Below are positions 8,170 through 16,339 of a DNA stretch of 64,000 nucleotides, in pieces. The first letter of the stretch is position 1, and each line of letters opens with the position of its first letter. The stretch spans positions 434,001 to 498,000 of the forward strand of contig JACKKE010000001.1 of assembly GCA_020637595.1 (NCBI GenBank), written 5' to 3'. This DNA comes from Rhodobacter sp. (GTDB taxonomy: Bacteria > Pseudomonadota > Alphaproteobacteria > Rhodobacterales > Rhodobacteraceae). The notes under the pieces are model-generated. The model was not told the origin of the DNA, ran no database searches, and was given only the letters and a program-made list of their open reading frames with translations. Position numbers and translations under genes: made by a program.

Positions 8170-9102
8170 ATGTCCATCCTCTCACGTTTCAAACAAGGCA
8201 TTCTGATCGCTGCAACCGGTGCGGTGCTCGGCGTCGCATCGGCCGGTTCGGCCAGCGCCCAGCAGTGCCCTGACTGGCAACTCAACGGCATTCCGATCTC
8301 GACCGACGCCGAGACCGCCTGGGTGCCGCAACAATACACCATGTTCGCCGGCGGCGGTCTGGACCTCAGCCAGTGCGGCGAGATTCCCGGCCACGGCTAT
8401 ATCACTGCCGCGCCGAACTTCTCGATCAGCTATGACGCGCGCAACATGGGCCGCGACCTGGAGTTCCGCGTCGAGTCGGCCTGCGACACCACGCTGCTGA
8501 TCAATGACGCCACCGCGCAGTGGTCGTTCAACGACGACACCAACGGGCTGAACCCGGCGATCCGGCTCAGCCAGGCGCAGTCGGGCCGCTATGACGTCTG
8601 GGTCGGCACCTATTCGAACACCCCCTGCCAGGCGACGCTGATCACCGAGACCTTCGAATACCAGCCGCCGGTCTGCCCCGACTGGTCGCTGGGTGGCGCG
8701 CAGCTGAACATGGTTACCGGCCAGACCGAGACCCGCCCGGTCGTCGCCGGCGGTTCGGTCAACATGTTCGACAACCAGTGCGGTATCCAGGCGCATGGCT
8801 ATGTCGCGCAGGCGCCGGACTTCTCGCTCTATTTCGACCCGCAGGGCCAGGTCTCGACGCTGGACATCAGCGTGCAGGGCAGCTGCGACACGCTGCTGCT
8901 GGTGAACGATCCGAACACCAACTGGGTGTTCAACGACGATTCGAACGACCTGCAGCCGCGCATCGAGATCGGTGACGCGGTGGCCGGGCGCTACGATATC
9001 TGGGTCGGCACTTTCGGCTCGGCGACCTGCGATGCCACGATCAACGTCAGCGCCTATGCGCCGGGTGGCATGCCTCCGGGCGGCGGCAACTCCGGCAAGT
9101 GA
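8170..9102 (+). CDS. Secreted protein with two copies of the repeated domain
   Basis: 310 residues: signal peptide cleaved near residue 30 (GSASA), repeat one about residues 33-155 and repeat two about 158-295, then a Gly/Pro-rich tail. Both repeats share CPDW, an AGG or AGGS segment, GHGYI or AHGYV, PDFSLYFD-type strands, SCDTLLLVND, W-F-NDD and GRYD-WVGT, matching the single domain of the preceding gene. The ATG at 8170 has CAGGAG upstream; the longer upstream frame lacks a signal peptide. It ends at a strong terminator. A paralogous tandem pair such as this suggests duplication of an adhesive or matrix module, but that is inference. Confidence 0.85.
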   Translation: MSILSRFKQGILIAATGAVLGVASAGSASAQQCPDWQLNGIPISTDAETAWVPQQYTMFAGGGLDLSQCGEIPGHGYITAAPNFSISYDARNMGRDLEFRVESACDTTLLINDATAQWSFNDDTNGLNPAIRLSQAQSGRYDVWVGTYSNTPCQATLITETFEYQPPVCPDWSLGGAQLNMVTGQTETRPVVAGGSVNMFDNQCGIQAHGYVAQAPDFSLYFDPQGQVSTLDISVQGSCDTLLLVNDPNTNWVFNDDSNDLQPRIEIGDAVAGRYDIWVGTFGSATCDATINVSAYAPGGMPPGGGNSGK

Positions 9103-9117
9103 TTGCAGCAAGACAGC

Positions 9118-9147
9118 AAAAGGCCGGGTCGCAAGACCCGGCCTTTT
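9118..9147. terminator. Strong terminator, usable on both strands
   Basis: AAAAGGCCGGGTC (9118-9130) pairs perfectly with GACCCGGCCTTTT (9135-9147) around a GCAA tetraloop. It lies between the convergent secreted-protein and sdhE genes, so it can end transcription from either side. Confidence 0.9.
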
Positions 9148-9166
9148 CCGTTGCGCCCGCGCGGGG

Positions 9167-9451
9167 TCAACCGGCGATGCGCCCCGCGGCATGGCTGGCG
9201 ATCCGGTCCAGCAGTGCCGCATACCCCCGCGGCCCGGCCGGTTGCGCCGAGGTCCGCCCGATGCGGCTGGTGACCCATTGATAGAGGTCGTGGTCATTCT
9301 CGGCCAGCAGTGCCTCGAACACATCGAGCGCGGGCGCGTCGAACCCCTCCAGCGCCTTGTCGGCAAAGGGGCCGAGGATCAGGTCCATTTCCTTGATGCC
9401 CCGGCGCCACGAGCGCATGCGCAGGCGTTTGAGGCGATTCTCGTCGGTCAT
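9167..9451 (-). CDS. sdhE: Succinate dehydrogenase flavinylation factor SdhE
   Basis: A 94-residue protein of the DUF339/SdhE family that promotes covalent FAD attachment to SdhA. The diagnostic motif RGxxE is present as RRGIKEMD (Arg17, Gly18, Glu21), preceded by RLKRLRMRSW and followed by DLILGPFAD and an acidic helix DVFEALLAENDHDLYQWV. It lies 7 bp downstream of the XRE regulator gene, on the same strand, so they may form a small operon. No sdh structural genes are in the window. Confidence 0.93.
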   Translation of the reverse strand: MTDENRLKRLRMRSWRRGIKEMDLILGPFADKALEGFDAPALDVFEALLAENDHDLYQWVTSRIGRTSAQPAGPRGYAALLDRIASHAAGRIAG

Positions 9452-9458
9452 TCAGGTC

Positions 9459-9848
9459 TCACTCCTTGGCGGCAATCTGCAGCCGCAGCGATTTTTCCAG
9501 CCGGCCCAGTTTCTCGCCCATCTTCAGCAGATCGCCGCGCAGGCTGCGCAACTCGGCCAGCGTCGCCTGCAGCTGCGGATCGGGCGCAGCCTCGGCGTCG
9601 TCGGGGGGCGCGACATCGTCCCCCTCGCCCGTCAAGAGCCAGCGCAGTGACACGCCCAGCAGCGCGGCCAGCATCTGCAGGCGGTTCGCACGCGGCTCGG
9701 ACACGTCGTTTTCCCAGTCGCGCAGGGTCTTGATCCGCACCCCCAGACGCTGCGCCAGGGCGGTCTGTGTCATTCCGGCACCGTCGCGTGCGGCGGCCAG
9801 TCGGTCGCCCAGTGTCGCGTGCTCGTCGGTATACCAGTTGTCGGTCAC
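9459..9848 (-). CDS. XRE-family helix-turn-helix regulator
   Basis: 129 residues. Residues about 12-70 form a Cro/C1-type HTH (LGDRLAAARDGAGMTQTALAQRLGVRIKTLRDWEND followed by RANRLQMLAALLGVSLRWLL). The C-terminal part is acidic, then a helix with coiled-coil character (ELRSLRGDLLKMGEKLGRLEKSL) suited to dimerisation. It is transcribed away from the aspartate aminotransferase gene and towards sdhE. Target unknown; autoregulation or control of sdhE is possible. Confidence 0.88.
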   Translation of the reverse strand: MTDNWYTDEHATLGDRLAAARDGAGMTQTALAQRLGVRIKTLRDWENDVSEPRANRLQMLAALLGVSLRWLLTGEGDDVAPPDDAEAAPDPQLQATLAELRSLRGDLLKMGEKLGRLEKSLRLQIAAKE

Positions 9849-9960
9849 GATTGCCTCCTCGGTTTCGCGGCGCGCAGCGATCTGCGACGCCTTCGCCCTT
9901 GAACGGGATCGGCGCGCATCCTATGAGATGGGCCCGGAAAACACAAACCGGAGCCCTCCG

Positions 9961-11163
9961 ATGCCCTTCCTGTCCGACACTCTCGCCCGCGTCAAACCGT
10001 CGGCGACGATCGCCGTCACCAACATGGCCGCCGAGCTGAAGGCCGCCGGCAAGGACGTGATCGGCCTCGGCGCCGGCGAGCCCGATTTCGACACGCCCCA
10101 GAACATCAAGGACGCGGCCAAGGCGGCGATCGACGCGGGCAAGACGAAATACACCGCCGTCGACGGCATCCCCGAGCTGAAGAAAGCGATCTGCGCCAAG
10201 TTCCAGCGCGAGAACGGCCTGACCTATCAGCCGAACCAGGTCAGCGTCGGCACCGGCGGCAAGCAGATCCTCTACAACGCGCTGATGGCGACCTGCAATC
10301 CGGGCGATGAGGTGATCATTCCCGCGCCCTACTGGGTCAGCTACCCGGATATGGTGCTGCTGGCCGGCGGCACTCCGGTGACCGTCGCGGCCGGCATCGA
10401 GACCAATTTCAAGCTGACCCCCGAGGCGCTGGAAGCGGCGATCACGCCGAAAACCAAATGGTTCATCTTCAACTCGCCGTCGAACCCGACGGGTGCCGGC
10501 TATACGCGCGCGGAACTCAAGGGGCTGACCGACGTGCTGATGCGCCACCCGCATGTCTGGGTGATGTCGGACGACATGTATGAACATCTGGTGTTCGACG
10601 ATTTCGAATTCACCACCCCCGCGCAGATCGAGCCCGGCCTCTACGACCGCACGCTGACCTGCAACGGCGTGTCCAAGGCCTATGCGATGACCGGCTGGCG
10701 GATCGGCTATGCCGCGGGTCCGGTGGCGCTGATCAAGGCGATGGCGACGCTGCAATCGCAGTCGACCTCGAACCCCTGCTCGATCTCGCAATTCGCTGCG
10801 CTCGAGGCGCTGAACGGTCCGCAGGACTTCCTGGTCCCGTTCCGCGAGGCCTTCCAGCGTCGTCGCAACCTGGTCGTCGACATGCTGAACGCGGCCCCCG
10901 GCATTACCTGCCCGAAACCCGAGGGCGCGTTCTATGTCTATCCCGATATCTCGGGCTGCATTGGCAAGACCTCGGCCGCCGGCACGCTGATCGACAACGA
11001 CGAGACCTTTGCCAAGGCGCTGTTGCAGGAAACCGGCGTGGCCGTGGTGTTCGGCGCGGCCTTCGGCCTCAGCCCGAACTTCCGCGTCAGCTATGCGACC
11101 TCGGACGCGGCCCTGACCGAGGCCTGCACCCGGATCCAGACCTTCTGCAAGGGCCTGAAATAA
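9961..11163 (+). CDS. aspC: Aspartate aminotransferase, class I/II
   Basis: A PLP enzyme interconverting aspartate and oxaloacetate with glutamate. The 400-residue product shows GAGEPDFDTP, the substrate-binding NSPSNPTGAGY, and the PLP lysine Lys239 in NGVSKAYAMTGWRIGY. It is the Ib subgroup common in alphaproteobacteria (aatA and aspC are both used as names), and some members also accept prephenate, which cannot be decided here. The ATG at 9961 follows GGAG and starts MPFLSDTLARVKPS, the normal N-terminus. Confidence 0.93.
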   Translation: MPFLSDTLARVKPSATIAVTNMAAELKAAGKDVIGLGAGEPDFDTPQNIKDAAKAAIDAGKTKYTAVDGIPELKKAICAKFQRENGLTYQPNQVSVGTGGKQILYNALMATCNPGDEVIIPAPYWVSYPDMVLLAGGTPVTVAAGIETNFKLTPEALEAAITPKTKWFIFNSPSNPTGAGYTRAELKGLTDVLMRHPHVWVMSDDMYEHLVFDDFEFTTPAQIEPGLYDRTLTCNGVSKAYAMTGWRIGYAAGPVALIKAMATLQSQSTSNPCSISQFAALEALNGPQDFLVPFREAFQRRRNLVVDMLNAAPGITCPKPEGAFYVYPDISGCIGKTSAAGTLIDNDETFAKALLQETGVAVVFGAAFGLSPNFRVSYATSDAALTEACTRIQTFCKGLK

Positions 11164-11184
11164 TCCTGCGCTACGGCGCAGCGC

Positions 11185-11213
11185 AAACGCCCGCCCCACC
11201 CGGCGGGCGTTTT
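11185..11213. terminator. Terminator between aspC and the LysR gene
   Basis: AAACGCCCGCC (11185-11195) and GGCGGGCGTTT (11202-11212) form an 11-bp stem with a 6-nt loop and a T-run. It lies between convergent genes and works in the plus direction; the A-run on the left arm also gives a T-run in the minus direction. Confidence 0.88.
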
Positions 11214-11218
11214 GCATG

Positions 11219-12106
11219 TCATCGGGCCAGCGCCGCAGCCAGATGATCGAACACCACACGGATCCGGCGGCTGGTGCGCAGTTCGCGGTGCGTCACCAGC
11301 CACAGCGGCACCGGAATCGGCGGCAGGTCGGGCAGCAGGCGCTCGACCTCGGGCATGTGGCTGGCGATATCGTCCGACATCACCCCGACCCCCAACCCCT
11401 GCCGCACCATCTCGCAGGCCACGGCCATGTTCTCGCAGGTCAGGACGAAGTTGCGCGGCGGCACCGGCAGGCCGATCCGGGCCAGTTCCTCCGCCATCCG
11501 CTCGGGCGAGGCCATGCCGACAAACGGCAGCGTCTCCAGATCCGCCGGCACCCTGGGCCGGCCGTGGCGGCGCAGGAACGACTGCGCGGCATAGATCCCG
11601 CCCGCGCCCTCGCGCACCAGCCGCGCCACCAGGTCTGGTTCCTCGGGGCGCACATGGCGAATGGCGATATCCGCCTCGCGGTGCAGCAGGTCCGACAGCG
11701 AGTTGGTCGCCAGGATCTCGATGTCGATGTCCGGCGCGGCCTCACGAAGATCGGCCAGAACCCCGGGCAGCACATAGGCCGCCATCACGTCCGCGACGCT
11801 GATGCAGACCTTGCCCGCCACCGACTCGGCCCGACCTGCCGCCACCAGCGCGATCCGGTGCGCCGCCTCGCCCATCGCCCGGACAGGATCCAGCAGATCG
11901 CGCCCGGCCTGTGTCAGGGCCACGCCACGGCCGACGCGCTCGAACAGGATCACGCCCAGACGCTCCTCCAGCGCCGCGACCTGCCGACCCAGTGTCGGCT
12001 GCGCCAATCCCAAAGCCCGCGCGGCGGCCGACAGGCTGCCCTCCTCGGCCGTGGCAAGGAATGCCCGGACCTGATTCCAGTCAAAGGTGATGGCCTGCCA
12101 ATTCAT
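11219..12106 (-). CDS. LysR-family transcriptional regulator
   Basis: About 295 residues. The N-terminal wHTH (WNQVRAFLATAEEGSLSAAARALGLAQPTLGRQVAALEERLGVILFER) is typical LysR; residues 95 onward form the two-lobed effector-binding domain. The start is uncertain: ATG at 12106 (MNWQAITF) or at 12118 (MLKCMNWQ); neither has a convincing ribosome-binding site. The gene is divergent from a methyltransferase gene and a 14-bp direct repeat in the shared promoter region overlaps the start, which is the arrangement expected for an autoregulator that also controls the divergent gene. Confidence 0.88.
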   Translation of the reverse strand: MNWQAITFDWNQVRAFLATAEEGSLSAAARALGLAQPTLGRQVAALEERLGVILFERVGRGVALTQAGRDLLDPVRAMGEAAHRIALVAAGRAESVAGKVCISVADVMAAYVLPGVLADLREAAPDIDIEILATNSLSDLLHREADIAIRHVRPEEPDLVARLVREGAGGIYAAQSFLRRHGRPRVPADLETLPFVGMASPERMAEELARIGLPVPPRNFVLTCENMAVACEMVRQGLGVGVMSDDIASHMPEVERLLPDLPPIPVPLWLVTHRELRTSRRIRVVFDHLAAALAR

Positions 12107-12140
12107 GCATTTCAGCATACATGGAATGCCAATTCATGCA
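12096..12140. promoter_or_regulatory. Direct repeats, candidate LysR binding sites
   Basis: TGCCAATTCATGCA occurs at 12096-12109 and again at 12127-12140. The start-to-start distance is 31 bp, about three turns of B-DNA, so two bound protomers would face the same side. One copy overlaps the LysR start codon, giving a simple route to repression of its own gene. Confidence 0.6.
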
Positions 12141-12191
12141 ATTTTCTTTATCGTGCATTCCCGCTATCCTGCCCCCGAACAGGAGACCCCG

Positions 12192-12833
12192 ATGACCGCC
12201 ATGACCCAGCCCCCGATGACCTCGCCCTTCTGGGACCGAATCGCGCGCCGCTATGCCGCCGCGCCGGTCGCCAATGTCGACGCCTATGAACGCACCCTCG
12301 GCCGGACGCTGTCCTATCTGCAGCCGGCCCACCGTGTGCTCGAGATCGGCGCCGGAACCAGCTCGACCGCGTTGCGACTCGCGCCCGCCGTTGCCGACTA
12401 TACCGCCACCGACATTTCGGCCGAGATGGTGCAGATCGGGCGCGAGAAATTGGCGGCGACCCCGGTCCCCGGCCTGCACATCGCGCAGGGAACCCTGCCT
12501 GAAGCCGTCGCCAGAAACCAAACCTATGACGCGGTGCTGGCGTTCAACGCGCTGCACCTGATGGACGACCCCGCGACCGAGGCCGGCCGGGTCCGCGCCC
12601 TGCTGGCCCCCGGTGGCCTGTTCATCTCGAAAACCGCCTGCCTGGGCGGGCTGTTCCGGGCGATGATGCCAGTCATCTGGGTCATGCGGCTTTTCGGCAA
12701 GGCCCCGCCGCTGCGCTGGTTCACGCCGGCATCGCTGGAACGCGCAATCCGCGCAGCCGGGTTCGAGATCGTCGAGGCTGCCACCGATCCCGGCACCATC
12801 CCCCGCCGCTACATCGTCGCCCGCGCCGTCTGA
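12192..12833 (+). CDS. Class I SAM-dependent methyltransferase
   Basis: 213 residues from the ATG at 12192, which has AGGAG upstream. Motif I reads VLEIGAGTSSTALRLA, motif II region YTATDISAEMV, and the post-motif segment DAVLAFNALHLMDD is of the UbiE/Coq5 or phospholipid-methyltransferase type. Substrate cannot be assigned. Divergent from the LysR gene and likely under its control through the repeat pair. An upstream in-frame ATG at 12087 would extend the protein through the LysR promoter and start region and is rejected. Confidence 0.85.
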   Translation: MTAMTQPPMTSPFWDRIARRYAAAPVANVDAYERTLGRTLSYLQPAHRVLEIGAGTSSTALRLAPAVADYTATDISAEMVQIGREKLAATPVPGLHIAQGTLPEAVARNQTYDAVLAFNALHLMDDPATEAGRVRALLAPGGLFISKTACLGGLFRAMMPVIWVMRLFGKAPPLRWFTPASLERAIRAAGFEIVEAATDPGTIPRRYIVARAV

Positions 12834-12895
12834 GCTGCTGGACAACGCCCGGGCCGCGCCCTAGCCTGCCGCCACGCGCAGGGAGGGCGCGCCCG

Positions 12896-14032
12896 ATGAC
12901 GACAGGCGTGATCCGCCGCGCCGAAATACCCGCAGAGACGCCCGATGCCGCCGGCGCGCTGCTGCGCCAGCTCGGTCCCGGCCCCTTTGCGCTGGTGATT
13001 GTGTTTCTGTCGCCCGCAGCCGACGCCCAGGCGGTGATGGCGCGGCTTGACGCGCATCTGGCGCCGACCCCGGTGATCGGCTGCACCACCGCGGGCGAGA
13101 TCGGCGCCGAGGGTTATGCCGACGGCACCATCGTCGCACTGGCCTTCCCGGACAGCCAGTTCCGCGCGCAAACGCTTCTGGTGCCAGATCTGGCCCGGCT
13201 CGATGCCCAGGCGCTGGTCGGCGCGGTGATCCGCGCCCGCGGCCAGCTGACCCAGGAGTCCCCGGACTGGCCGCATGAATTCGCCTTTCTGATGGTCGAT
13301 GGCCTGTCGGCCAAGGAGGACGCACTAACCGCGGCGCTGGCCCCCGGTCTGGGCAACGCGCCGCTGTTCGGAGGCTCGGCGGCCGATGGCACGCGGTTTC
13401 TGGAAACCTGGGTGTTTCACCGTGGCACGGCGCTGCGCAACGGGGCGGTGCTGGCGCTGGTGCGCACCCGCTGCCCGGTCAAGGTGTTCAAGTTCGACCA
13501 TTTCCGCCCGACCGAAACCCGCATGGTGGTCACCGGCGCCGACCCCTCGCGCCGTGTCGTGCGCACGATCAACGCCGAACCCGCCGCCCAGGAATACGCG
13601 CGGCTTCTGGGCAAGGATCCCGGCCAACTGACCCCCTTCACCTTTGCCGCGCATCCGGTGGTGGTGCGACTGGGCGGGCGGCATCATGTGCGCTCGATCC
13701 GGCAGGTCGACGACAACGGAGACCTGATCTTTTATTCCGCCATCGACGAGGGGCTGGTGCTGACCCTGGCCGAACCGCTCGACATGGTCGCCCACCTGAC
13801 CGCCGAATTCGACGCGCTGGGCTCTGACGCGAAACCCGCGGCGATCCTTGCCTGCGACTGCGTTCTGCGGCGGATGGAGGCACAGGAAAAACAGCTGTCG
13901 CCGCGAATTTCCGCGCTGATGCGGCAGCACGGCGTCACCGGTTTTTCAACCTATGGCGAACAGCTCAACGCGATGCATGTCAACCAGACGCTGACCGGTG
14001 TGGCGATCTATCCGCCCGAGGACCGGGCATGA
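12896..14032 (+). CDS. FIST-domain sensor protein (NosP-like context)
   Basis: 378 residues with an N-terminal FIST_N domain (about 25-215; GCTTAGEIGAEGY, LFGGSAADG) and a C-terminal FIST_C domain (about 216-365; AILACDCVLRRM, GFSTYGEQLN). FIST proteins bind small ligands and signal to an adjacent kinase or cyclase; the Pseudomonas member NosP is a heme protein that senses NO and sits next to the hybrid kinase NahK. Here the stop overlaps the start of a NahK-like hybrid kinase by 4 bp, so the two subunits are made together. Heme binding is inference. Confidence 0.88.
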   Translation: MTTGVIRRAEIPAETPDAAGALLRQLGPGPFALVIVFLSPAADAQAVMARLDAHLAPTPVIGCTTAGEIGAEGYADGTIVALAFPDSQFRAQTLLVPDLARLDAQALVGAVIRARGQLTQESPDWPHEFAFLMVDGLSAKEDALTAALAPGLGNAPLFGGSAADGTRFLETWVFHRGTALRNGAVLALVRTRCPVKVFKFDHFRPTETRMVVTGADPSRRVVRTINAEPAAQEYARLLGKDPGQLTPFTFAAHPVVVRLGGRHHVRSIRQVDDNGDLIFYSAIDEGLVLTLAEPLDMVAHLTAEFDALGSDAKPAAILACDCVLRRMEAQEKQLSPRISALMRQHGVTGFSTYGEQLNAMHVNQTLTGVAIYPPEDRA

Positions 14033-16251
14033 GCCCCCTGCCCGCCAGTGTGCGCGGCCTCCTCAACCCCGACGACACGCCCGAACGCCAGCACGCCAAG
14101 CTTCTGTCGATCGTCGAAGTGCTGATGCGCCGGGTCGAGCAGGCAACCGACCAGTCCGGCGCGGCCTATGCCCAGTTCGAACGCGCGGCGATCCTCGAGG
14201 ACCAGGTTCGCGCCCGCACCCGGGAACTCGAAGCCGCGCTGGGGCTTCTGAACGATTCCAACGCCCGCCTCGCCGCGGCCAACCGTGAAACCGAGGCCGC
14301 GCGGCGCAACCTGACCAACGCCATCGAAACCGTGCAGGAGGGGTTCGCGCTGTTTGGCCCCGACGATGTGCTGGTGCTGGCCAACTCGCGCTTTGGCATG
14401 GATTTCGACGATATCCGCGCGCATCTCGTGCCGGGCCTGCGCTTCGAGGCCTATGTGGACCGCATCAGCGCCAGCAGCGGCCTGATCCTGCCCGACGGGA
14501 TGACCCCTCAGGACTGGGCCCTGCAACGGCTGCGCCGGCATCGCAACGCCAACGAGATCTTCACCGTCGAGATCGCCGGCGACCGCTGGCTGCAGGTCTC
14601 GGAACGCCGCACCCCGGGCGGCGGCACGGTGATCCTGCAAACCGACGTCACCGACATCATCCGCGCCGAGCGCGAGGCCCACGGCCGGCTGCTGGACGAC
14701 CAGGCACGGATGATCCGGGCGACACTCGACCATATCAGCCAGGGGGTCTGCATTTTCGATGCCGGCGCACGGCTGGCCGGCTGGAACGATCGCGCCGCCG
14801 AGCTCCTGGCCATCAGCCGCGCACGGTTTCGCCTGGGGCTGGGGTTCGAAGACCTCGCCCTGCGCCTGGGCGAACGGCTGGCACCCGGCGATGCCGAGCG
14901 CCTCGCGGTGCTGCGCGACTGGGTCGCCCAGGATCCCCCGCGCCCGCCGCTGCGGTTCGAACTGACGCGCGACGCCGATGTCGTGCTGGATGCCTTTGCT
15001 CAGGAAATGCCCGGCGGCGGTTTCGTGATCTCCTTTGTCGACGTCAGCGCCGAGCGCCGGGCGATCGCCGCGCTGAGCCGCGCGAACGAGACCCTCGAGG
15101 CGCGGGTGTCCGCCCGGACGCTGGCGCTGAACGAGGCCCTGGCCGATGCCGAGCGCGCCAACGCCACCCGCTCGCGCTTTGTCGCCGCCGCCAGCCACGA
15201 CCTTCTGCAACCGCTCTCGGCGGCCAAGCTGTTCCTGGCTTCGCTGGGCGACGACAGCCTCACCGCGCGCTCCCAGGATGCGCTGGCGAAAACCCGCTCT
15301 GCCCTGCAATCGGTGGAGCTGATCCTCGAAGCCTTGCTCGACATCTCGCGGCTGGAAACCGGCAAGCTGTCGCTCCGGGTGCAACCCGTAGCCCTGGATC
15401 CGATGCTCGACCGCCTGACCGAGGAATTCGCCCCCGTCGCCGCCGCCAAGGGGCTGACGCTGCGTCGCCGGCCAACCGGCGCGGTGGTGCAGTCCGATCC
15501 GACCTGGCTCAGACGCATGATGCAGAACCTGATCGGCAATGCCCTGAAATACACCGATGCCGGTGGCGTTCTGATCGGCGTCCGCGAGGGCGCCACAGGG
15601 ATCCGGGTCGAGATCACCGACACCGGCCCCGGCATTCCCGAAACCGAACGCGAGGCGATCTTTCGTGAATTCCACCGCCTGCACGCGCGCGCCTCGGCCG
15701 CCGAGGGGTTGGGGCTGGGGCTGGCCATCGTCGAACGCGCGGCGACGCTGCTCGGCCACCAGGTCACGCTGAATTCACGCCTCGCACGCGGCTCGCGCTT
15801 TGTCTTGCACCTCGGCCCCTCGGACAGCGCCCCGCAGGATCCGCCCCGCCCCGACGAGGCGCCGCGGCTGCCCCTGCACCGCGACCTGATTGGCCTTCTG
15901 GTCGCGGGGGATCCCGAAATGCGCCGGGCGCTGGCGCATCTCCTCGAGGGCTGGGGCGTCAACGTCCTCGATGTTCCCGACCCCGACGAGGCCCTGGCGC
16001 TGGTCGACGAAATCGCGCTGGCCCCGGATTTCCTGCTGATCGACACCGTGCCGGGAACCGAGGACGCGGCTCTGGCCCTCGCCGCCGCGCTGCGCGCGCG
16101 CCACGGTCCGCTGCCGGCACGGCTTCTGTCATCAACCCGGGCCGAGACCCTGCGCCTGCGCGCCGCCCGGGCCGGCACGCCGCTGATCTACAAACCCGTC
16201 GACACCCGCCTGCTCGAACGCTTCGTGGCCGAACTCGGTGCCCCCGCCTGA
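14029..16251 (+). CDS. PAS-containing hybrid histidine kinase/response regulator
   Basis: 740 residues, no transmembrane segments. Coiled coil about 45-95, then PAS-like domains about 105-210 and 225-350, a linker coiled coil, HisKA with His390 in AASHDLLQPL, and HATPase (NLIGNALKYTD, DTGPGIP, GLGLGLAIVERAA). The C-terminal receiver is reduced: Asp672 in LLIDTVPG and Lys722 in IYKPVD remain, but the usual acidic pair reads AGDPEM. The SHDLLQPL box and layout match NahK/ErcS'-type kinases. Output is probably a separate phosphotransfer protein or diguanylate/phosphodiesterase pathway, none of which is in the window. Confidence 0.9.
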   Translation: MSPLPASVRGLLNPDDTPERQHAKLLSIVEVLMRRVEQATDQSGAAYAQFERAAILEDQVRARTRELEAALGLLNDSNARLAAANRETEAARRNLTNAIETVQEGFALFGPDDVLVLANSRFGMDFDDIRAHLVPGLRFEAYVDRISASSGLILPDGMTPQDWALQRLRRHRNANEIFTVEIAGDRWLQVSERRTPGGGTVILQTDVTDIIRAEREAHGRLLDDQARMIRATLDHISQGVCIFDAGARLAGWNDRAAELLAISRARFRLGLGFEDLALRLGERLAPGDAERLAVLRDWVAQDPPRPPLRFELTRDADVVLDAFAQEMPGGGFVISFVDVSAERRAIAALSRANETLEARVSARTLALNEALADAERANATRSRFVAAASHDLLQPLSAAKLFLASLGDDSLTARSQDALAKTRSALQSVELILEALLDISRLETGKLSLRVQPVALDPMLDRLTEEFAPVAAAKGLTLRRRPTGAVVQSDPTWLRRMMQNLIGNALKYTDAGGVLIGVREGATGIRVEITDTGPGIPETEREAIFREFHRLHARASAAEGLGLGLAIVERAATLLGHQVTLNSRLARGSRFVLHLGPSDSAPQDPPRPDEAPRLPLHRDLIGLLVAGDPEMRRALAHLLEGWGVNVLDVPDPDEALALVDEIALAPDFLLIDTVPGTEDAALALAAALRARHGPLPARLLSSTRAETLRLRAARAGTPLIYKPVDTRLLERFVAELGAPA

Positions 16252-16339
16252 CCTGTCCATTGGTCGCAGAACGCGCCTCCAGGCTTGATTTGCCCGCTCG
16301 CCCCCGCCAGCATGCCCGCATCAGCCAAGGGAGGACGGC

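Noticed and set aside
12087..12191. N-terminal extension of the methyltransferase
   Set aside because: It would run through the LysR operator repeats and lacks a ribosome-binding site; ATG at 12192 has AGGAG.
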